From the NCBI GenBank assembly GCA_934278005.1, contig CAKQWG010000127.1, positions 1 to 9,417 on the forward strand: a DNA stretch of 9,417 bases, in the 5' to 3' direction. Position 1 is the stretch's first letter. Every line of letters begins with the position of its first letter. Below are positions 5,862-9,417 of the stretch, piece by piece. The stretch comes from an uncultured Pirellulaceae bacterium. GTDB lineage: Bacteria > Planctomycetota > Planctomycetia > Pirellulales > Pirellulaceae. The notes beneath the pieces were generated by a model. That model did no database searches and had not been told where the DNA came from. It saw only the letters and a list, made by a program, of their open reading frames with translations. Both the position numbers and the translations under genes were made by a program.

Positions 5862-8144
5862 TCACAGCGTGTCGATGGGGTCGATGTCGATGACGTACTG
5901 AATGTCCTTGGGCGGTTTGACATCGGCGATGGTGCGGACGATCAAGCGGTTAAGCGGTTCGGCTTCCTGCGTCTGTAAGATAGCGTGGAAGCGGTAGTTG
6001 CCGCGCAAACGCCCCAGCGGCGGCTGAGCTGGTCCGAGTATGCGACAGTCGATGCCCTGCAGTTGTCGGGTGGTCTGCAGCTTTCTCACGAAAGACTCGG
6101 CAAAGCCTTCGGTCTCGGTGTAGTTCGGCCCGCGCATGATAATTCGTGCCAAGTGACCGTGGGGCGGATAATTAAACTGTGCGCGCTGAGTCAGTTCGGC
6201 TGCGGCAAAGCCGATAAAGTCATGTTTGGATGCGGCGATGATGGCTGGGTGGTCTGGCGAGAATGTCTGCACGAGGACTTGTCCCGGTTTGTCGCCGCGA
6301 CCGGTGCGACCAGCTACCTGGGTTACCAACTGGAATGTTTTCTCGGCCGCGCGAAAGTCGGGGAAGTGCAAACTGCTGTCGGCGTTGATCACTCCGACCA
6401 GCAGCACATTGGGGAAGTCGAGCCCTTTGGCAATCATCTGCGTTCCCAACAAGATCTGGATCTCACCGTCGCGGAATTGCCCTAGGACGCGTTCGTGACT
6501 GCCGGGCTTGCGCATGGTATCGCTGTCCATCCTTGCCACGTTGGCTTTAGGAAAGCGCTGGCGGACTTCGACTTCGAGCCGCTGCGTGCCGAGCCCGCTG
6601 AAGCGAATGCCGTCGAATTTGCATTCGGGACAGGCTGGAGGCGTGGGAATGGTGAAATCGCAGTAGTGGCAGCAGGCTTTGCCACCGTCGCGGTGATGCG
6701 TCAGCGGCAGATCGCAGTCGGGACAAGCTACGACGTGCCCACACTGCGGACACTGTATGGTAGTAGAGAAGCCGCGACGATTGAGCAGCAGTATGACTTG
6801 CCCCTTTTCAGCCAGCGCTTCCTCGATCGCTTGATGCAATTGGCGTGTGATGGCTCCTCGACCCGGTTCGGGTTTCTGGCTGCGCAGGTCGATCAAGCTG
6901 ACATGCGGCAGAGGGCGATTGTGGATGCGCCGCGGCAGGCTGGCCAGTCGATAAGCTCCGCTCTGAGCGCGTTTCCAACTCTCTAAACTCGGAGTGGCCG
7001 AGCCGAGCACCAGTGGGATCTGCTCCAGGAAGGCGCGATGCAGCGCCACATCGCGCGCGTGATAGCGCGGAATGTTATCCTGTTTGAATGACCCCTCGTG
7101 CTCCTCGTCCAAGACGATTAGGCCCAGACGCGGCAGGGGCGCGAAGATCGCGCTGCGCGGTCCGATGACCACCGGCGTTTGCCCGCTACAAATCTTTCGC
7201 CATTGATGGTGCCGCTCGACGGGGCTCATATGGCTGTGCAGCACGGCGACTTGTCCGAAGCGCTGCACGAAGCGCTGGCGAGTCTGAGGCGTGAGGCTGA
7301 TTTCCGGTACTAGCACGATGGCTTGACGACCGTATGAGATCACCTCGTGGATGGCCTGCATGTAGACTTCCGTCTTGCCGCTGCCGGTAATGCCGTGCAG
7401 CAGGATCGTCTGTTGCTTGGCCGAATCCAGGGCTTCCAAAATCTCGCGCAGGGCCAATCGCTGGTCGGCGCTCAAGGCCAGCGGCGGTCCGGCGGGCTGG
7501 GGCAGGGTAGGGGCGAGCTCCTCAAAGACGCGTTCCTGGCGACCTTCGATGAATCCCGCTTCACGCAGCGAGCTGATAGGAGCCGCTGAACAGTCCGCCA
7601 TCTTTTGCAATTGGTCGATCGTGACGCCGCCACCGACCATGATCAATTGCCGCATCACGCTCTGCTGTTTGGCGGAAAGAGCGTTGATGCGATCGTCATC
7701 CTGAGATTGCTCGGTGGGATAGAGCACGATCCGCTGCCGGCTGCCGGCCGCCGCGCGTACGCCAGCCGGAATGGCTGCCTCGAAAACTTGTCCCAGCGGC
7801 GCAATGTAGTAGCGGCTCATCCACTGCAGCAGCTCGAGCACTCGCGGCGTGCACAACGGTTCGGCGTCGAGCACTTCGGTCACTGGTTTGAACGAATCGG
7901 GGGAGCCCTTGACGGTTTCCACCGCAATGCAGTAGCCCGTCATCTCGCGATTGGAACGCCCCAAGGGGACTTTCAAGCGTACGCCGATCTGAACTTGGTC
8001 GAGCAGTTCGTCGGGGATGCGATAATCGAGCGGGCCATGCGGAGCTTCTGCGAACACGACGCGCGCGGCGCGACATTCGCTGCGCGCGTCCAATTCCCAC
8101 GGGGGAAGGTCGGTGACAAAGAGCTCGGGTTGCTGAGAGGACAT
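5862..8144 (-). CDS. priA: primosomal protein N' (PriA), replication-restart helicase
   Basis: PriA recognises stalled or repaired replication forks, unwinds the lagging-strand arm 3'-5' and helps reload the replicative helicase. All family landmarks are present (numbering from ATG 8144, 760 residues; E. coli PriA is about 730). The N-terminal 3'-OH-binding domain contains ARVVFAEAPHGPLDYRIP (about 27-44) and VRLKVPLGRSNREMTGY. The helicase core has GITGSGKT (251-258), DEEH (346-349) and GSATPS (381-386). The zinc region has eight cysteines in four CxxC pairs at about 465/468, 474/477, 492/495 and 505/508, with an extra Cys at 491. Motifs V and VI are GTQMIAKGLDFPNV (567-580) and QVAGRTGRG (609-617), and the protein ends IDIDPIDTL. 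An in-frame TTG at 8177 would add 11 residues; ATG 8144 is preferred, without a Shine-Dalgarno site in either case. It is divergent from nadD across 115 bp. Confidence 0.97.
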   Translation of the reverse strand: MSSQQPELFVTDLPPWELDARSECRAARVVFAEAPHGPLDYRIPDELLDQVQIGVRLKVPLGRSNREMTGYCIAVETVKGSPDSFKPVTEVLDAEPLCTPRVLELLQWMSRYYIAPLGQVFEAAIPAGVRAAAGSRQRIVLYPTEQSQDDDRINALSAKQQSVMRQLIMVGGGVTIDQLQKMADCSAAPISSLREAGFIEGRQERVFEELAPTLPQPAGPPLALSADQRLALREILEALDSAKQQTILLHGITGSGKTEVYMQAIHEVISYGRQAIVLVPEISLTPQTRQRFVQRFGQVAVLHSHMSPVERHHQWRKICSGQTPVVIGPRSAIFAPLPRLGLIVLDEEHEGSFKQDNIPRYHARDVALHRAFLEQIPLVLGSATPSLESWKRAQSGAYRLASLPRRIHNRPLPHVSLIDLRSQKPEPGRGAITRQLHQAIEEALAEKGQVILLLNRRGFSTTIQCPQCGHVVACPDCDLPLTHHRDGGKACCHYCDFTIPTPPACPECKFDGIRFSGLGTQRLEVEVRQRFPKANVARMDSDTMRKPGSHERVLGQFRDGEIQILLGTQMIAKGLDFPNVLLVGVINADSSLHFPDFRAAEKTFQLVTQVAGRTGRGDKPGQVLVQTFSPDHPAIIAASKHDFIGFAAAELTQRAQFNYPPHGHLARIIMRGPNYTETEGFAESFVRKLQTTRQLQGIDCRILGPAQPPLGRLRGNYRFHAILQTQEAEPLNRLIVRTIADVKPPKDIQYVIDIDPIDTL

Positions 8145-8259
8145 AGGGGTTTTAGTTAACAGCGATTGAGAGGACAATGCACGCGAGGCAGTTGGCAGCA
8201 GGCTCGCTGCTAGTTGCCAGCATGTACCGTCAAACCACTTATCAGTAAGTCTTAGTTAT

Positions 8260-8907
8260 ATGGCAGATCCCTCGGTTCGTCAGCGCATCGGCATTTTCGG
8301 CGGGACATTCGATCCGATTCACGTGGGCCACTTGCTGCTGGCCGAACTGGCCCGCGAACGTTTGCGTCTGGACGAAGTGCGATTCATTCCCGCAGCCACT
8401 GCGCCGCATAAACTGGAACAGAAGTCCAGCGATGGTAAGCAGCGATTGGAATTGGTGCGGCTGGCCATCGGGGGCAATCCCCATTTTACCGCCGACGACC
8501 GCGAACTGCGCCGCAGCGGAGTCTCGTTTACCGTCGACACGCTGACGGAGCTACGAGCCGAGCTGCCTGAGGCGGAATTGTTCTTTCTGATGGGAGGCGA
8601 CTCGCTGGCCGAGCTGCATACTTGGCGCGAGCCCGAGCGAATCTGCCAACTAGCCTTTGTGGCAGTGCTGGCTCGAGGCGGACATGACATTCCAGATCTG
8701 CAGCAACTCAAGCGATTTCTCCCTCCCGAGCAGCACGCCGACTTGGCCAGCCATCTAATCCCGATGCCGCAGTTGGAAATAAGTAGCAGCGACATTCGCG
8801 AGCGCGTCGCCGCGGGAAGATCGGTGCGCTATCAATTGCACCCCGCCGTCGCCGCCGCCATCGCCGCTCAGGGCCTGTACCGCGGCCCGGAGAACGCCAG
8901 AGTGTAA
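8260..8907 (+). CDS. nadD: nicotinate-nucleotide adenylyltransferase
   Basis: NadD transfers AMP from ATP to nicotinate mononucleotide, giving deamido-NAD, the penultimate step of NAD synthesis in the cytoplasm. The 215-residue product has the usual length for the family. The nucleotidyltransferase signature GGTFDPIHVGH is at 14-24 with its paired histidines; FIPAATAPHK (42-51) holds the conserved Pro-His-Lys loop; MGGDSLAELHTWREPERI (111-128) is the substrate-binding region; ISSSDIRERVAAG (174-186) is the ISSTxIR motif, here with Ser for Thr; YQLHPAV (191-197) matches the conserved C-terminal 'LP/HP..V' segment. ATG 8260 is a good distance before the first beta strand; only weak purine-rich sequence (agtaag) precedes it. 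It stands alone, divergent from priA, and its nearest downstream gene is 423 bp away. Confidence 0.97.
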   Translation: MADPSVRQRIGIFGGTFDPIHVGHLLLAELARERLRLDEVRFIPAATAPHKLEQKSSDGKQRLELVRLAIGGNPHFTADDRELRRSGVSFTVDTLTELRAELPEAELFFLMGGDSLAELHTWREPERICQLAFVAVLARGGHDIPDLQQLKRFLPPEQHADLASHLIPMPQLEISSSDIRERVAAGRSVRYQLHPAVAAAIAAQGLYRGPENARV

Positions 8908-8931
8908 CTAAGCGGTGTTCGTGTTGCGCTG

Positions 8932-9005
8932 TTTGAGTTGTGCTGTGCAGCGGAATGTTTAACGCCCAGCCGCAGGCGCCGGCGGAAGCGGGGAGGACTA
9001 TGCCG
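8932..9005 (+). repeat. 74-bp direct repeat, copy 1 (uninterrupted)
   Basis: The first 44 bp (8932-8975, beginning tttgagttgtgctgtgcagc) match 9071-9114 with one mismatch (g/t at 8969 versus 9108). The second part (8971-9005, cgcaggcg...aggactatgccg) matches 9198-9232 at 31 of 35 positions. The two blocks overlap here by the five bases CGCAG (8971-8975), which makes this copy the natural 'empty site' for the insertion seen in copy 2. Confidence 0.85.
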
Positions 9006-9070
9006 CCGGCAGTGCGAGTGCAAAACAACGCGACACAATGCGTCTGCATACGAATTAGCATCAAGCTATT

Positions 9071-9232
9071 TTTGAGTTGTGCTGTGCAGCGGAATGTTTA
9101 ACGCCCATCCGCAGTAGCCGTCGAATTACGAGCACGCATGATGGAGGCGTTGAGCTACTGGGCACGAGCGAATTAGACTACCGCACCAGCCCGGCTACGC
9201 AGGCGCAGGCGGCAGCAGGCAGGACTATGCCG
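9071..9232 (+). repeat. 74-bp direct repeat, copy 2 (interrupted)
   Basis: The left block 9071-9114 matches copy 1 at 43 of 44 bases and the right block 9198-9232 at 31 of 35. They are separated by 83 bp (9115-9197), and CGCAG is present on both sides of the extra sequence (9110-9114 and 9198-9202). Removing the extra sequence and one CGCAG gives a 74-bp unit colinear with 8932-9005, about 69 of 74 identical. Confidence 0.8.
9115..9197. mobile_element. putative 83-bp MITE-like insertion with TIRs and target-site duplication
   Basis: The 83 bp begin TAGCCG (9115-9120) and end CGGCTA (9192-9197), a perfect 6-bp terminal inverted repeat, and are flanked by direct repeats of CGCAG (9110-9114, 9198-9202). 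The homologous site in copy 1 (8971-8975) has a single CGCAG. No coding capacity is present, so movement would require a transposase elsewhere. The short TIRs and small size leave room for chance or for a recombination scar; no transposon family is assigned. Confidence 0.5.
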
Positions 9233-9318
9233 GCACAGCACACGTAGATTTGCAGCATACTTGCCCAAAAATGGCGACGTGGGTGTAAGATTCTGGCTGT
9301 GGTCAAGAGTATACCAGT

Positions 9319-9323
9319 AGGAG
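9319..9323 (+). promoter_or_regulatory. Shine-Dalgarno site deciding the TTG start of the sigma factor
   Basis: AGGAG lies seven bases before TTG 9331. It is the strongest ribosome-binding site in the window and is the main reason for accepting a non-ATG start, since no ATG or GTG occurs in this frame between the stop at 9286-9288 and the TTG. Confidence 0.75.
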
Positions 9324-9330
9324 ATCTAAC

Positions 9331-9417
9331 TTGGCCGAATTCCCCAATACTCGTATCAGCCTCATCCTGCGACTGGCTCGTCCCGCCGACGTGCAAGCCT
9401 GGCGCGAGTTCAGCGAA
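9331..9417 (+). CDS. N-terminus of a planctomycete ECF-type RNA polymerase sigma factor (runs off right edge)
   Basis: Twenty-nine codons from a TTG start to the right edge. After a short lead (AEFPNT) comes RISLILRLARPADVQAWREFSE, which matches the beginning of sigma-70 region 2 in planctomycete ECF sigma factors, typically 'S.LLRL.D..D..AW..F...Y'. Such proteins bind core RNA polymerase and direct it to a subset of promoters. Support for the start is AGGAG at 9319-9323 and the lack of any upstream ATG or GTG. Its 5' leader lies in the repeat-bearing spacer. The subgroup cannot be told from this fragment, and regions 2.4 and 4 are outside the window. Confidence 0.8.
   Translation, partial: MAEFPNTRISLILRLARPADVQAWREFSE

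Larger units (their letters stand above)
8908..9330. other. repeat-bearing intergenic region between nadD and the sigma factor
   Basis: A 423-bp stretch with no supported gene. It holds two copies of a ~74-bp repeat unit: 8932-9005, uninterrupted, and 9071-9114 plus 9203-9232, split by 83 extra bases plus a 5-bp duplication. Short frames exist on the minus strand, but the repeat itself yields their shared GIVLPA-like peptide, so I do not treat them as genes. No canonical terminator is seen after nadD. The leader of the sigma factor lies at the right end. Confidence 0.7.

Noticed and set aside
8192..8219. Imperfect hairpin (gcagc ... gctgc, ttggca ... tgcca) between priA and nadD
   Set aside because: Only a 5-bp core stem with a bulge in the extension; too weak to call an operator or attenuator.
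8708..9064. 118-residue minus-strand frame from the nadD 3' end into the spacer
   Set aside because: Antisense to nadD and then through the repeat; its GIVLPA-like peptide recurs at 9178-9396 only because the DNA repeat is shared.
9178..9396. 72-residue minus-strand frame at the right end
   Set aside because: Overlaps the start of the sigma factor on the other strand and the intergenic repeat; no start signal or motif.
256..9417. A new defence or biosynthetic gene cluster
   Set aside because: Genes alternate in strand, the recognisable ones are housekeeping, and no nuclease, toxin, reverse transcriptase or partner gene is linked to the helicase or the unknown protein.

Overview
The window reads as a chromosomal segment from a planctomycete, probably of the Rhodopirellula/Pirellula kind. 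Three things point there. The gene entering at the left edge begins MKSERRHEL, an N-terminus I associate with planctomycete TPR/membrane proteins. The gene leaving at the right edge begins like the planctomycete ECF sigma factors (SLILRLARPADVQAWREF). The intergenic regions carry 'tagcccggagggcgg ... ccggtggcgtcagccaccgg' repeats of a type I recall from Pirellulaceae. Base composition is moderately GC-rich, genes are spaced with little operon structure, and most starts lack a clear Shine-Dalgarno site. These taxonomic statements come from memory of the families, not from a search.

Layout, left to right: (1) start of a minus-strand gene (1-29); (2) a divergent spacer with a possible promoter; (3) a 634-residue uncharacterised protein (256-2160, +) whose N-terminal half faintly resembles TraB/ChaN/DUF5682-type proteins; (4) a convergent spacer with three 19-bp tandem units running into a palindromic dispersed repeat; (5) a Ski2/HelY-like SF2 helicase (2294-4852, -); (6) a divergent spacer of about 330 bp with a perfect 7-5-7 inverted repeat; (7) a 187-residue basic, single-anchor, Ser/Pro/Tyr-rich protein (5181-5744, +); (8) a convergent spacer with a second, oppositely oriented copy of the dispersed repeat; (9) priA, the replication-restart helicase (5862-8144, -); (10) nadD, nicotinate-nucleotide adenylyltransferase (8260-8907, +); (11) a 423-bp non-coding region with a duplicated ~74-bp unit, one copy of which seems to be interrupted by an 83-bp element; (12) the TTG-started beginning of an ECF sigma factor (9331-9417, +).

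The recognisable genes are housekeeping: replication restart (PriA), NAD synthesis (NadD), RNA or nucleic-acid remodelling (Ski2-like helicase) and transcription (sigma factor). Strands alternate, so there is no obvious operon and no evidence of a dedicated defence or biosynthetic system. The most noteworthy signals are non-coding: the 83-bp insertion with 6-bp terminal inverted repeats and a 5-bp duplication of CGCAG, which can be compared with its empty site inside this same window, and the repeat family placed in both convergent spacers.
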